Positions 26,905 through 36,146 of a DNA stretch of 64,000 nucleotides are shown one piece after another. A model generated the notes under the pieces. The model was not told where the DNA came from. It saw only the letters and a list, made by a program, of their open reading frames with translations, and did not search any database. The position numbers were made by a program, and so were the translations under genes. Within the stretch, counting starts at the first letter, position 1, and each line of letters starts with the position of its first letter. This DNA is from an uncultured Amaricoccus sp. (GTDB lineage Bacteria > Pseudomonadota > Alphaproteobacteria > Rhodobacterales > Rhodobacteraceae). The DNA lies in contig NZ_CALAGI010000067.1 of assembly GCF_937891315.1 (NCBI RefSeq), positions 8,556 to 72,555 on the forward strand, read 5' to 3'.

Positions 26905-28059
26905 TCACAGCCGGACCCAGGCGCTGTTCCTGGCGGAGGACCGGACGCAGGCCTCGACGAAAGCGACGCCGGCGACGCCATCCTCGATCGTGGGATAGGT
27001 CACGTCGGCCGGGATCGGCGCCCCCGCGCGGCGGGCGAGGATCGCGCGCGCGGCCTCGGCATAGATATTGGCAAAACCTTCGAGATAGCCCTCGGGATGG
27101 CCGCCCGGCGTCCGGCTGACCCGCGCCGCCTCCGGCCCGGCCCCGGCGCCGCCGCGGGTGAGCAGCCGCTTCGGCTCACCGAGCGGCGTGTACCAGAGGT
27201 AGTTCGGATCCTCCTGCGCCCATTCAAGGCCGCCCTTCTCGCCATAGACCCGCAAGCGCAACGCGTTCTCGCAGCCGGGCGCCACCTGGCTGCACCAGAG
27301 CATGCCGCGCGCCCCACCCTCGAACCGCAGCAGAACATGGCCGTTGTCGTCGAGCTTGCGCCCCGGCACGAAGGCCTGGAGATCGGCGGCGAGCGCATCG
27401 AGCGTCAGGCCGGTGACGAAACTCACGAGATTGAAGGCATGGGTGCCGATATCGCCGGTCGAGCCGCCGGCCCCGGACCGGGCGGGATCCGTGCGCCAGC
27501 CCGCCTGCTTCTGGCCGCTTTCCTCCAGCGCGGTCGCCAGCCAGTCCTGGGCATATTCCACCTGCGCCACGCGGACCGGTCCGAGCAATCCCTCGGCCAC
27601 CATCGCCCGCGCCTGACGGATCATCGGATAGCCGGTGTAATTGTGGGTGAGGATGAAGAGCGCGTCCGACGCCGCCGCGACCTTGGCGAGCTTCTTCGCC
27701 TCGGCAAGCGTCCCGGTCAGGGGCTTGTCGCAGATCACATGGATGCCGCGCTTCAGAAATTCGCGCGCGGCCGGGGCGTGCATGTGGTTCGGAGTGACGA
27801 TCGCCACCGCCTCGATGCCGTTCCGGCGCCGCGCTTCGCGCTGGGCCATGGCGACGAAATCGTCATAGACGCGGTCGTCGGCAAGGCCGAGCACGCGCCC
27901 CGACTCCCGCGCCCGTTCCGGCGTCGAGGAGAGAGCGCCGGCCACCAGTTCGTATTGGTCGTCGATGCGCGCCGCGATCCGGTGGACGGCGCCGATGAAG
28001 GCGTCCTTGCCGCCACCCACCATGCCGAGGCGGATGCGCGGCGGTTTCTGGTCCGTCAT
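26905..28059 (-). CDS. Gfo/Idh/MocA-family oxidoreductase
   Basis: A 384-residue NAD(P)-dependent sugar or inositol dehydrogenase. The Rossmann segment is RLGMVGGGKDAFIGAVHRIAARID (~9-32); the family's CDKPLTGTLAEAK (EKP-type motif, here DKP with the catalytic lysine) lies near residue 114, and GDIGTHAFNLVSFVTG supplies the D...H substrate-site pair. The C-terminal beta-sheet domain follows. It is last in a minus-strand operon (dehydratase, isomerase-like, oxidoreductase), 12 bases after the TIM-barrel gene. The substrate is unknown, but this gene set is typical of pathways that oxidise, isomerise and dehydrate sugars or sugar acids. Confidence 0.87.
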   Translation of the reverse strand: MTDQKPPRIRLGMVGGGKDAFIGAVHRIAARIDDQYELVAGALSSTPERARESGRVLGLADDRVYDDFVAMAQREARRRNGIEAVAIVTPNHMHAPAAREFLKRGIHVICDKPLTGTLAEAKKLAKVAAASDALFILTHNYTGYPMIRQARAMVAEGLLGPVRVAQVEYAQDWLATALEESGQKQAGWRTDPARSGAGGSTGDIGTHAFNLVSFVTGLTLDALAADLQAFVPGRKLDDNGHVLLRFEGGARGMLWCSQVAPGCENALRLRVYGEKGGLEWAQEDPNYLWYTPLGEPKRLLTRGGAGAGPEAARVSRTPGGHPEGYLEGFANIYAEAARAILARRAGAPIPADVTYPTIEDGVAGVAFVEACVRSSARNSAWVRL

Positions 28060-28071
28060 TCTCGTTCTCCC

Positions 28072-29127
28072 TCAGCTCAGGCCGAGCATGCGCCGGTTCG
28101 CCGCCTCGTCCGCGCCGCCGGCGGCGAAATCGTCGAAGGCCTTCTCGGTGACGCGGATGATGTGCTGGCGCACGAAGTCCGAGCCTTCGCGCGCGCCATC
28201 CTCGGGATGCTTCAGCGCGCATTCCCATTCGACCACCGCCCATCCCTTGAAGCCGTGGGCGGTCAGTTTCGAGAAGACGGCGCCGAAATCGACCTGCCCG
28301 TCGCCGGGGCTGCGGAACCGCCCGGCCCGGTTCACCCAGCCGGCATAACCGGAATAGACACCCTGCCGCCCGGTCGGATTGAACTCCGCGTCCTTCACAT
28401 GGAACATGCGGATCCGCTCGTGATAGATGTCGATATTGTCGAGATAGTCGAGGCACTGCAGGACGTAATGCGACGGGTCGTAAAGCATGTTCGCGCGGGC
28501 GTGGCCGCCGACCCGGTCGAGGAACATCTCGTAGGTCGTCCCGTCGAACAGATCCTCGCCCGGGTGGATCTCGTAGCAGACATCGACGCCCATCTCCTCG
28601 GCATGGTCGAGGATCGGCGCCCAGCGTCGGGCGAGCTCGTCGAACGCCGCCTCGACCAGGCCCGCCGGCCGCTGCGGCCAGGGATAGGCATAGGGCCAGG
28701 CGAGCGAGCCGGAAAAGGTCGCCATCGCGCTCAGCCCCATGTTGCGCGAGGCGGTCAGCGCGGCCTTCACCTGCTCGACCGCCCAGGCCTGCCGCGCCTT
28801 GGGATTGCCTCGCACGTCGGGCGCGGCGAAGCCGTCGAACGCCTCGTCATAGGCCGGGTGCACCGCGACGAGCTGGCCTTGAAGATGGGTCGCAAGCTCC
28901 GTCACCTCGACGCCGTTCGCCGCCGCGACGCCCTTGAACTCGTCGCAATAGGTCTTGGACGCCGCCGCCTTGCCGAGGTCGATCAGCTGGCCCGCCCAGG
29001 CCGGCACCTGCACCCCGACATAGCCCTGATCGGCGGCCCATCTGGTGATCGCGTCCCAGCTGTTGAACGGCGGGACGTCGCCCGCGAACTGCCCAAGGAA
29101 CAGGGCGGGACCCTTGATGGTCTGCAT
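28072..29127 (-). CDS. Sugar phosphate isomerase/epimerase (xylose-isomerase-like TIM barrel)
   Basis: A 351-residue AP_endonuc_2-type TIM barrel. Metal-ligand segments are visible: VCYEIHPGEDLFDG (Glu), NMLYDPSHYVLQ (Asp and His), MFHVKDAEFNP (His, Asp) and WAVVEWECAL (Glu). This is the standard arrangement for sugar isomerases and epimerases such as IolE, IolH and HyI relatives. It is located between the dehydratase (113 bases upstream) and the Gfo/Idh dehydrogenase (12 bases downstream); these two families are very often partners acting on the same sugar. The specific reaction cannot be set from sequence. Confidence 0.85.
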   Translation of the reverse strand: MQTIKGPALFLGQFAGDVPPFNSWDAITRWAADQGYVGVQVPAWAGQLIDLGKAAASKTYCDEFKGVAAANGVEVTELATHLQGQLVAVHPAYDEAFDGFAAPDVRGNPKARQAWAVEQVKAALTASRNMGLSAMATFSGSLAWPYAYPWPQRPAGLVEAAFDELARRWAPILDHAEEMGVDVCYEIHPGEDLFDGTTYEMFLDRVGGHARANMLYDPSHYVLQCLDYLDNIDIYHERIRMFHVKDAEFNPTGRQGVYSGYAGWVNRAGRFRSPGDGQVDFGAVFSKLTAHGFKGWAVVEWECALKHPEDGAREGSDFVRQHIIRVTEKAFDDFAAGGADEAANRRMLGLS

Positions 29128-29240
29128 TTGGACGTCTTCCTCCCGGGTGTTTTCCCCAAGTTGTCGGACATCCGCGGTCAGCGCGCAAGTCTGGTCCTAC
29201 CAGATTCGCGAAAATTCCGGCCGACCGACCGCCGGCAAAA

Positions 29241-31037
29241 CTAGTGGTTGTCGCGGGGGATACCCTTGGTCTGGGCGAGGCGCTGGTATTTCACCGCCGG
29301 TTCCAGCACGGCGCCGGTTTCGAGCTCGCCGACAAGGCCGCGCTGGATTTCCTGCCACGGGGTCTGGTGCGCGGGATAGCGATAGCCGCCTTCCGCCCCG
29401 AGCGCCGCGCGTCGGCGCACCAGCTCCACCTCGTCAACCAGCAGGTCGAGCCGCCCGGCCTTCAGGTCCAGCAAGACCCGATCGCCGGTATGGATGAGCG
29501 CGAGCCCGCCGCCGGACGCCGCCTCCGGGCTGGCGTTCAGGATCGAGGGACTGCCGGATGTACCGGACTGCCGCCCGTCGCCGACGCAGACGAGGCTCGC
29601 CACGCCCCGACGCAGCAGATAGTCGGGCGCGCGCATGTTCACCACCTCGGCCGCGCCGGGATAGCCCTTCGGCCCCGCGCCGCGCATGAAAAGCAGGCAG
29701 TTCTCGTCAATGGCGAGCGCCGGATCGTCGATCCGCGCGTGATAGTCCTCGGGCCCGTCGAACACCACCGCGCGGCCTTCGAACCGCCCCGGATGGTCGG
29801 GATGACTGAGATAGCGGTCGCGGAATTCCGGGCTGATGACGCTCATCTTCATCACGGCGGAATGGAACACGTTGCCGGTCAGAACGCGAAAGCCCGCGTG
29901 CTCCTTCAGCGGCCGATCGAAGGGGCGGATGACGTTCTCGTCGAGAGTCACCGCCCCGCGATAGACCTCGCCGACGGTCTTGCCGCTGACCGTCATCACG
30001 CTCTCGTCGATCAGCCCCTGGCCGATCAGCTGGCCGAAGACCGCCGGCACACCGCCCGCGTGATAATAGTCCTCGCCGAGATACTCGCCGGCCGGCTGCA
30101 GATTGACGAGCAGCGGGATCTCCTCGCCATAGGTCTGCCAGTCCTCGATGCTGAGCTCCACGCCCAGGTGGCGAGCAATAGCGTTGAGATGGATCGGCGC
30201 GTTCGACGAGCCGCCGATCGCGGAATTGACGCGGATCGCGTTGATGAAGGCCGCGCGGGTCATGATGTCGGACGGCTTCAGATCCTCGCGCACCATCTCC
30301 ACCGCGCGCATGCCGGTGCGCCATGCCATCTCGCCGCGGTCCCGGTACGGGGCGGGGATCGCGGCGCCGCCGGGCAATTGCATGCCCAGCGCCTCGGCCA
30401 GCGAATTCATCGTCGTCGCCGTGCCCATGGTGTTGCAATAGCCGGTCGAGGGCGCGGAGGAGGCGACGAGGTCGAGAAAGCCGGCATAATCGATCTCGCC
30501 CTTGGCCATCAGCTCGCGCGCCTTCCAGACGATGGTGCCCGAGCCGGTGCGCTCGCCGCGGAACCAACCGTTCAGCATCGGCCCGACGCTGAGCGCGATC
30601 GCCGGGATGTTCACCGTCGCCGCCGCCATCAAGAGCGCGGGCGTGGTCTTGTCGCAGCCGATGGTCAGCACCACGCCGTCGATCGGATAGCCGTAGAGCA
30701 CCTCGACGAGGCCGAGATAGGTGAGGTTGCGGTCGAGCCCGGCGGTCGGCCGCTTGCCGGTTTCCTGAATCGGGTGGACGGGGAATTCCATGGCGATGCC
30801 GCCGGCGTCGCGGATGCCGTCCCGCACGCGTTTCGCCAGCTCGATATGGTGGCGGTTGCAGGGTGAGAGGTCGGACCCGGTCTGGGCGATGCCGATGATC
30901 GGCTTGCCCGATTGCAGTTCCTCGCGGCTGAGGCCGTAGTTGAGATAGCGCTCCAGATAGAGCGCGGTCATGTCCGGGTTTCCCGGATTGTCGAACCAGG
31001 CGCGAGAACGCAGAGGCACGGCGGGCTGGTCGGTCAC
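29241..31037 (-). CDS. IlvD/Edd-family sugar-acid dehydratase
   Basis: A 598-residue Fe-S dehydratase. The cluster and metal motifs are [32 protein letters not shown] and [23 protein letters not shown], followed by [19 protein letters not shown] and the C-terminal [23 protein letters not shown]. The [26 protein letters not shown] opening is characteristic of the L-arabinonate/D-xylonate dehydratase branch rather than of true IlvD. The GTG at 31037 is preferred because GAGGAGGAA stands 6 bases before it; an ATG at 31058 would add seven residues but has no ribosome site. It is first in the operon with the isomerase and Gfo/Idh genes and presumably yields a 2-keto-3-deoxy acid. Confidence 0.88.
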   Translation of the reverse strand: MTDQPAVPLRSRAWFDNPGNPDMTALYLERYLNYGLSREELQSGKPIIGIAQTGSDLSPCNRHHIELAKRVRDGIRDAGGIAMEFPVHPIQETGKRPTAGLDRNLTYLGLVEVLYGYPIDGVVLTIGCDKTTPALLMAAATVNIPAIALSVGPMLNGWFRGERTGSGTIVWKARELMAKGEIDYAGFLDLVASSAPSTGYCNTMGTATTMNSLAEALGMQLPGGAAIPAPYRDRGEMAWRTGMRAVEMVREDLKPSDIMTRAAFINAIRVNSAIGGSSNAPIHLNAIARHLGVELSIEDWQTYGEEIPLLVNLQPAGEYLGEDYYHAGGVPAVFGQLIGQGLIDESVMTVSGKTVGEVYRGAVTLDENVIRPFDRPLKEHAGFRVLTGNVFHSAVMKMSVISPEFRDRYLSHPDHPGRFEGRAVVFDGPEDYHARIDDPALAIDENCLLFMRGAGPKGYPGAAEVVNMRAPDYLLRRGVASLVCVGDGRQSGTSGSPSILNASPEAASGGGLALIHTGDRVLLDLKAGRLDLLVDEVELVRRRAALGAEGGYRYPAHQTPWQEIQRGLVGELETGAVLEPAVKYQRLAQTKGIPRDNH

Positions 31038-31101
31038 GGGGTCTTCCTCCTCGGTCATTGCGAGAGGTATGCGGCCCCGCGACCCGGCTTTGCAACCATG
31101 C

Positions 31102-31554
31102 TCAGCGAACAAGGCCGGCGGCGTTCGGTTCCGGGAGTTTTCCCGCCGTGACCTGGCGCTCCATCTCGACGCCGGCGAGATCCTCGAGGATCGGACAGTC
31201 GGGCCGGGCGTCGCCGTGGCAGGAGCGCGCGAGATGCTCGAGCGTGCGCGCCATCGCGGCCAGTTCCTCGGCACGGCTTCGAAGCTCGAGGATATGATCC
31301 TCGGCGATCGCCTTGACCTCGGCGCTGGCCCGGCCCTGGTTCCGCCAGAGATCGACCAGCCGCTCGATCCGGGCCATCGAGAAGCCGAGCCTGCGGGCGC
31401 GATGGATGAAGGAAAGCGTGCTCACATCGCGTGGGCCATAGACGCGGTAGCCGTTTTCGCCCCGCGCGGCGGCGGGGATGAGCCCGACGCTCTCGTAGTA
31501 GCGGATCATCTTCGCCGACACGCCCGAGGCGGCGGCGGCCTCGCCGATATTCAT
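31102..31554 (-). CDS. cueR: Copper-responsive MerR-family regulator CueR
   Basis: A 150-residue MerR protein. The N-terminal winged helix ([26 protein letters not shown]) and dimerisation helix are followed by the copper loop [13 protein letters not shown], with the two thiol ligands at C112 and C120, the same positions as in E. coli CueR. This identifies it as a Cu(I)/Ag(I) sensor. Its ATG overlaps the TGA of copA (ATGA, 31551-31554), so both are in one transcript and the regulator controls its own expression through the copA promoter at 33869-33900. Confidence 0.93.
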   Translation of the reverse strand: MNIGEAAAASGVSAKMIRYYESVGLIPAAARGENGYRVYGPRDVSTLSFIHRARRLGFSMARIERLVDLWRNQGRASAEVKAIAEDHILELRSRAEELAAMARTLEHLARSCHGDARPDCPILEDLAGVEMERQVTAGKLPEPNAAGLVR

Positions 31555-33839
31555 GCCAGTGCCTCCTCGGCTTCGGGCATCGGCGCGGCGGCGGCGGACC
31601 GATAGCGCCGCAGCCGCAGCGCGTTGCCGACCACGCAGACGCTCGACAGCGCCATGGCCGCGGCGGCGAGGACCGGCGACATCAGCACGCCGAACGCGGG
31701 ATAAAGTACGCCGGCCGCCACCGGGATCAGCCCGACATTGTAGGCGAAGGCCCAGAACAGGTTCTGCCGGATATTCTTCATGGTCGCCCGGCTGATGCCG
31801 ATCGCCGCCTCGACGTTGCGCGGATCGCCCGAGATCAGCACCACGTCCGCCGCCTCGATGGCGATATCCGTGCCGGTGCCGATGGCGATGCCGACATCGG
31901 CCTCGGCCAGCGCCGGCGCGTCGTTTATCCCGTCGCCGACGAAGGCGACGCGGGCGCCGCCCGCGCGCAGGTCGCGCACCGCCGCCACCTTGTCGGCGGG
32001 CAGCACCTCGGCCACCACCTGGTCGATGCCCAGTTCCCCCGCGATCGCCCGCGCGGCGCGCGCATTGTCGCCGGTCACCATCGCGACGCCGAGGCCGAGG
32101 TCGCGCAGCGCGGCGATCGCCGCCGGCGCGGTCCGCTTGATCCGGTCCGCGGCGGCCAGCACCGCCGCCGGCCGGCCATCCACCGCCGCGTAGATCGGCG
32201 TTCGACCCAGCGCCGCCAACCGGTTCGCCGTATCGCCGAAGGTGCCGAGATCCACGCCCAGCGCCCGCATGTAGCGGTCGGCCCCGACGGCCACCCGGCG
32301 GCCCGCAGCGGTGGCGATCACGCCCATGCCCGGCTCGGCGCGGAAATCCACCACCTCGGGCAGGGCGAGGTCCCCGGCTTTCGCCGCCGTGACGATCGCC
32401 TCGGCCAGGGGATGCTCAGAACGCGCCTCCACCGCGGCGATCAGGCCGAGCACTTCGGCCCGATCGAAGCCGGGGGCGAGCGCGAGGTCGGTCAACACCG
32501 GCCGGCCCTCGGTCAGGGTTCCGGTCTTGTCGAAGGCGACGACCGACACGCCGCTCAATCCCTGCAGCGCGGCGCCGCGCCGAAAGAGGGCGCCGAGTTC
32601 CGCCGCCCGGCCGGAGCCGACGAGGATCGAGACCGGTGTCGCAAGGCCCATGGCGCAGGGGCAGGCGACGATCAGCACCGCGACCGCGTTGACGATGGCA
32701 AGCGCGGGGCTTGGGCCGAAGGCGAGCCAGATGAGGAACGTCGCCACCGCCGCCGCCATCACCGCCGGCACGAACCACAGGGTCACCCGGTCGACCAGAG
32801 CCTGGATCGGCAGCTTGTCGGCCTGCGCCTCCTCGACCATGCGCACGATCTGGGCGAGCAGGGTTTCCGACCCGACCCGCGTCGCGCGATAGGTGAAGCT
32901 GCCCGAACGGTTGATCGTGCCGCCGATCACCTCGGCGCCCGCGCCCTTTTCGACGGGAACCGGTTCACCCGTGATCATCGCCTCGTCGACCCAGGAGCCG
33001 CCGTCGAGCACGACGCCATCGACCGGCACCTTCTCGCCGGGCCGCACACGCAGCACGTCGCCGACGGCCAGCGACTCGACCGGCACATCGGTTTCGGCGC
33101 CGTCGCGCAGCAACCGCGCGGTCCGTGCGTTCAGCCCGAGCAGGCGGGTGATCGCCGCGCTGGCCCGACCCCGCGCCCGCGTCTCGAGATAGCGGCCGAG
33201 CAGGATCAGCGTCACGATCACCGCCGCGGCTTCGAAATACACATGGTCCGCGCCGGCGGGCAGGGTTCCGGGCAGGAAGGTCGCGACGGTGGAATAGGCC
33301 CAGGCCGCGCCGGCGCCGAGCATCACCAGCGAATTCATGTCCGGCGCCCCGCGGCGCAGCGCGGGCCAGCCCTTGGCGAAGAAGCCGCGGCCCGGTCCGA
33401 ACAGAACCGCGCTCGCCAGCGCGAACTGGAAGACGCGGAGCGGTGTCTCGCCGAAGGTCATCAGCAGTCGATGATGCAGGGCCGGAACGATATGCCCCCC
33501 CATCTCGACGACAAGGAGCGGCGACGTCAGCGCCGCCGCGAGGATCAGCGCCCGCCATCGTTCGCCGCCGGCCGCCGCATCGGCGGAATCGGGCGGTTGG
33601 ATCGCGTCGGCGACGACCGGCGTCGCGTCGTAGCCCGCGGCGGCGACGGCTTCGGTCAGCGCCTGCGTTCCGGTGCCCGCCGCGGCCAGCGTCACCCGCG
33701 CCCGACCGGTGGCGAGGTTCACCTGCGCCTCCCCGACGCCCGGTACCGCGCGCAGCGCGCGTTCGACCCGCCCGACGCAGGAGGCGCAGGTCATTCCCTC
33801 GATCCGGAGGTCGACTGACGGCGATTTGATGTTGCTCAT
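31551..33839 (-). CDS. copA: Cu(I)-exporting P1B-type ATPase CopA
   Basis: A 762-residue pump. One N-terminal HMA domain (GMTCASC, C18/C21) precedes membrane helices, the actuator domain ([14 protein letters not shown]), the transmembrane CPC metal site (~393-395 in [16 protein letters not shown]), the phosphorylation site DKTGTLT (D437), the nucleotide-binding HP motif ([12 protein letters not shown]) and [14 protein letters not shown]. It drives Cu(I) from cytoplasm to periplasm. The ATG at 33839 follows AGGAG; the open frame extends to 33980 without support. It forms an operon with cueR and faces copZ across a 200-base promoter region holding two CueR-like sites. Confidence 0.95.
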   Translation of the reverse strand: MSNIKSPSVDLRIEGMTCASCVGRVERALRAVPGVGEAQVNLATGRARVTLAAAGTGTQALTEAVAAAGYDATPVVADAIQPPDSADAAAGGERWRALILAAALTSPLLVVEMGGHIVPALHHRLLMTFGETPLRVFQFALASAVLFGPGRGFFAKGWPALRRGAPDMNSLVMLGAGAAWAYSTVATFLPGTLPAGADHVYFEAAAVIVTLILLGRYLETRARGRASAAITRLLGLNARTARLLRDGAETDVPVESLAVGDVLRVRPGEKVPVDGVVLDGGSWVDEAMITGEPVPVEKGAGAEVIGGTINRSGSFTYRATRVGSETLLAQIVRMVEEAQADKLPIQALVDRVTLWFVPAVMAAAVATFLIWLAFGPSPALAIVNAVAVLIVACPCAMGLATPVSILVGSGRAAELGALFRRGAALQGLSGVSVVAFDKTGTLTEGRPVLTDLALAPGFDRAEVLGLIAAVEARSEHPLAEAIVTAAKAGDLALPEVVDFRAEPGMGVIATAAGRRVAVGADRYMRALGVDLGTFGDTANRLAALGRTPIYAAVDGRPAAVLAAADRIKRTAPAAIAALRDLGLGVAMVTGDNARAARAIAGELGIDQVVAEVLPADKVAAVRDLRAGGARVAFVGDGINDAPALAEADVGIAIGTGTDIAIEAADVVLISGDPRNVEAAIGISRATMKNIRQNLFWAFAYNVGLIPVAAGVLYPAFGVLMSPVLAAAAMALSSVCVVGNALRLRRYRSAAAAPMPEAEEALA

Positions 33840-33868
33840 GACATGGCTCCTAGCAGGGGTGCCTCTGT

Positions 33869-33900
33869 CATATGGGGCCTCCCATGATGGGAAGGTCAAG
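33869..33900 (-). promoter_or_regulatory. CueR-type promoter of copA-cueR
   Basis: On the minus strand, TTGACC (complement of 33894-33899) and CATATG (33869-33874) are separated by 19 bases, the overlong spacing typical of MerR-family promoters. The spacer holds the dyad CCTTCCCAT-CATGGGAGG, which fits the CueR consensus (ACCTTnCC...GGnAAGGT) at its left half. This is the expected target of the CueR encoded in the same operon. Confidence 0.75.
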
Positions 33901-33922
33901 ACCGCGGGACGCGAAAAATCCG

Positions 33923-33946
33923 CTTGACCTTCCCATCTGGGCAGCT
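33923..33946 (+). promoter_or_regulatory. Second CueR-like site, facing copZ
   Basis: CTTGACCTTCCCAT at 33923-33936 repeats exactly the half-site of the copA promoter, now on the plus strand and followed by CTGGG. Here the right half is weaker and no good -10 lies 19 bases after the TTGACC (33924-33929), so this may be the copZ-DUF305 promoter in degenerate form or an extra binding site. Confidence 0.55.
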
Positions 33947-34040
33947 CGCAGGCAGGACCGGTCAGCGGGCGCGATGTCATGCGTCCACCATGTAGCCGCG
34001 CGCGCGGCTTTCCCCCGGCGCGCCTGGAAGGAGAAGACGA

Positions 34041-34241
34041 ATGCTAACCCTGAAGGTCGAAGGCATGACCTGCGCGCATTGCGAGGCGGCGGTGCGCAAG
34101 GCGTTGACCGGCGTCGATCCCGCCGCGACGGTCGCGGTCGATCTCCGCGCCGGTCGGGTCACCGTCGAAAGCGCGACGGAAGCCGCGCGCCTTCTCGCCG
34201 CCGTCGAAGCCGCCGGCTATCCAGCCGCCAAGATCGCGTGA
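34041..34241 (+). CDS. copZ: Copper chaperone CopZ (heavy-metal-associated domain)
   Basis: A 66-residue single HMA domain. The metal motif GMTCAHC gives C11 and C14, and the fold elements LTLKVEG and RVTVES...VEAAGYPA are intact. Such proteins carry Cu(I) to CopA. GGAAGGAGAAG precedes the ATG. It is divergent from copA and 11 bases upstream of the DUF305 gene, forming a two-gene copper operon. Confidence 0.92.
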   Translation: MLTLKVEGMTCAHCEAAVRKALTGVDPAATVAVDLRAGRVTVESATEAARLLAAVEAAGYPAAKIA

Positions 34242-34252
34242 GGAGAGGAAGA

Positions 34253-34612
34253 ATGCGCAGAATCGCCTGTCTTGTCCTGCTCCTGTCGTTTGTCGCCGGC
34301 GCGGCCTCGGCCGACGGCATGACCATGGATCATTCCGCCGATTCGACAGCCGGCAACGCGCCCTCGACCGCGGCCTTCGAGGCGGCCAACGCAACGATGC
34401 ACGAAGCGATGGCCATCGACTTCACCGGCGAGCCGGATGTCGATTTCGTGCGCGGGATGATCGGCCATCACAAGGGAGCCATCGAAATGGCCAAGGCCGA
34501 GCTCCAGTACGGCACCGACCCCGAGATCCGCGCCCTCGCGGAAGGGATCATCGCCGCCCAGACCGCCGAGATCGCGAAGATGGAAACCTGGCTGGCCCAG
34601 CAAGAGCATTGA
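34253..34612 (+). CDS. DUF305/CopM-like periplasmic copper protein
   Basis: A 119-residue secreted protein: signal peptide at residues 1-20 (MRRIACLVLLLSFVAGAASA), then a Met/His segment (DGMTMDHSAD) and a four-helix DUF305 domain with the hallmark DFVRGMIGHHKGAIEMAKAEL and IIAAQTAEIAKMETWL. Related CopM proteins bind copper in the periplasm. AGGAGAGG precedes the ATG at 34253, and the gene follows copZ by 11 bases. The context supports copper or silver binding. The longer frame reaching back to 33872 runs through copZ in another frame and is not used. Confidence 0.85.
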   Translation: MRRIACLVLLLSFVAGAASADGMTMDHSADSTAGNAPSTAAFEAANATMHEAMAIDFTGEPDVDFVRGMIGHHKGAIEMAKAELQYGTDPEIRALAEGIIAAQTAEIAKMETWLAQQEH

Positions 34613-34635
34613 GGAGCGCCGCGCCGGCTCGTCCG

Positions 34636-34704
34636 CTCTAGAGTCTTGATTTAGCGCAATATCTTAGCCACCAGACGATTCCGTCTGGTTGGATATTGCT
34701 CTAG
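34636..34704 (-). repeat. 69-bp stop-codon-associated palindromic repeat, copy B
   Basis: Reverse orientation. Its complement starts CTAGAGCAATATCCAACC and ends CTCTAGAG, so both ends carry a CTAGAG/CTCTAG terminal inverted repeat. The outer stem GCAATATC/GATATTGC and inner hairpin CCAGACG-GAAT-CGTCTGG are perfect. It differs from copy C at 6 of 69 positions. The terminal TAG (complement of 34701-34703) is the stop codon of the minus-strand hypothetical gene. It fills most of the gap between that gene and the convergent DUF305 gene. Confidence 0.9.
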
Positions 34705-35978
34705 CGCGGCGCGTAGAGCGGCATCGCGTCGAGGCGGCGGTTGATCTCGGCGATTTCGGCGGCGTAGGCGGGGCTGTCCACGTCGCCGAAACGCTCGATG
34801 AACTCCGCCTCCGTCAGCCCGCTCGGCAGGTCGTCGAGGGATGGCATGAGGTCCGCCTCGGTGCCGATCCCGGCCAGAAGCGCGGGCCAGTCCCCGGCCG
34901 GCGTTTCGATCAGGGCTTGTGCGAAACGCGCGCCGGCGAGATCGGCCGCCATGTCGTCGAAGCTGAAGCCGCTGCCGCCCGCGTTGCTGTCCAGCAGCTC
35001 CTTCAGTTCGCCCATGCCGAAGGCGATGGTGCCGGTACGGGCGGCGTAGATCCCGGCTGAGACGATGAAATGCCGCTTCAGATCATCCCGCCCGCCGAGC
35101 GTCGTGCCATCGCAATTGTTGCGCTTGCCGCGCATCCCCGGGCCGAGGCTGGCACCGACCGCCGGACCGAAGGCATCCTCGCCGCAATAGAGTGTCAGGG
35201 CGAGCAGCGCCGCCTTCAGCTCCTCGGGATCATCTCCCTTCGCCGCGCCGGCGACGTGGCGCAGATAGGGCAGCACCGATCCGCCGCGCGGCAGGCGCCG
35301 CTCGTCCCCGGCGCGGTCGATGGCGCGCAGATGGGCGTGGATCCGGTCGGCGTCGGTGCCGCCGGCGAAGGCGCGCACCTGGTTCTTCACCTGGCGATAG
35401 ACCGCCGCGCGGTCCGCCTCGTCCAGGGCGAAGGCGACCGAGATCTCGCCGTCGCCGATCCGCACCCGCTTGACCGCGTCGATCAGCTGCCCGCCAAGGC
35501 CCGCGCCGAGATAGGCGTCGAGCGCCAGTCGCAGGGCCGGCACCACGACCGCCGGCGGGATCGGCAGATGGCCGATCCGGGCCGATACAACCCGCGGGCC
35601 GTCGTCCGAGCTGGCGAGGCGGAGATCGAGGTTCGCCCACAGCGTTTCCGGCCAGAGCGCCGCCGAAAGTTCCAGCGTCAGTTGATCGCCGGCGATCGAC
35701 CCCGCGCCGCCGAGACCGGGGCTGACCCGACTGAGCGAGGCGAGGACGGCGTTGATCTCCGCGAGGCTGACCGTGACGTCGCCCCGCGTCGCGCCGCGCC
35801 CGACGACGCCGCGGAACGTTCGCGCCACATCGCGGGCGCGCGCGGCGGCGGTGGCGTCGGGCGGCGCCGAGAGCACGACCGAGGGCCGCGTCTGCACGGC
35901 GAGCCCGCCGGCGACCGGGATGAGGACCAACGCTGCGATCAGAAGGACCGTGACGGCGCGCCGAAGGAACCGAAGCAT
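34701..35978 (-). CDS. Hypothetical membrane-anchored or secreted protein
   Basis: A 425-residue protein I do not recognise. The N-terminus MLRFLRRAVTVLLIAALVLIPVAGGLAVQ is a membrane anchor or uncleaved signal; the rest is soluble and presumably periplasmic. Residues ~35-250 resemble no catalytic family that I can name, and a Cys pair (LYCGEDAFGP and KRNNCDGTT) could form a disulfide. The C-terminal third (SAGIYAARTGTIAFGMGELKELLDSNAGGSGFSFDDMAADLAGARFAQAL) looks helical and could be an ordered domain. The ATG at 35978 was chosen because it opens with the hydrophobic segment; no strong ribosome site is present. Its stop lies inside repeat copy B. Confidence 0.6.
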   Translation of the reverse strand: MLRFLRRAVTVLLIAALVLIPVAGGLAVQTRPSVVLSAPPDATAAARARDVARTFRGVVGRGATRGDVTVSLAEINAVLASLSRVSPGLGGAGSIAGDQLTLELSAALWPETLWANLDLRLASSDDGPRVVSARIGHLPIPPAVVVPALRLALDAYLGAGLGGQLIDAVKRVRIGDGEISVAFALDEADRAAVYRQVKNQVRAFAGGTDADRIHAHLRAIDRAGDERRLPRGGSVLPYLRHVAGAAKGDDPEELKAALLALTLYCGEDAFGPAVGASLGPGMRGKRNNCDGTTLGGRDDLKRHFIVSAGIYAARTGTIAFGMGELKELLDSNAGGSGFSFDDMAADLAGARFAQALIETPAGDWPALLAGIGTEADLMPSLDDLPSGLTEAEFIERFGDVDSPAYAAEIAEINRRLDAMPLYAPR

Positions 35979-36146
35979 GAAATGAGTACCGTAGGTTGGG
36001 CCCCCCGGCCGTAGCCGGGCCACGCGACCGCCGCAAGCGCCGCGCCATCACAATACGTGCGATGGCCCCGGCCGGCGCGAACGCCCGATTGCGGCGCGAC
36101 GAATGACGCGATACTGTTGTGACAGTCTCGTATTGGAACAGTGGAA

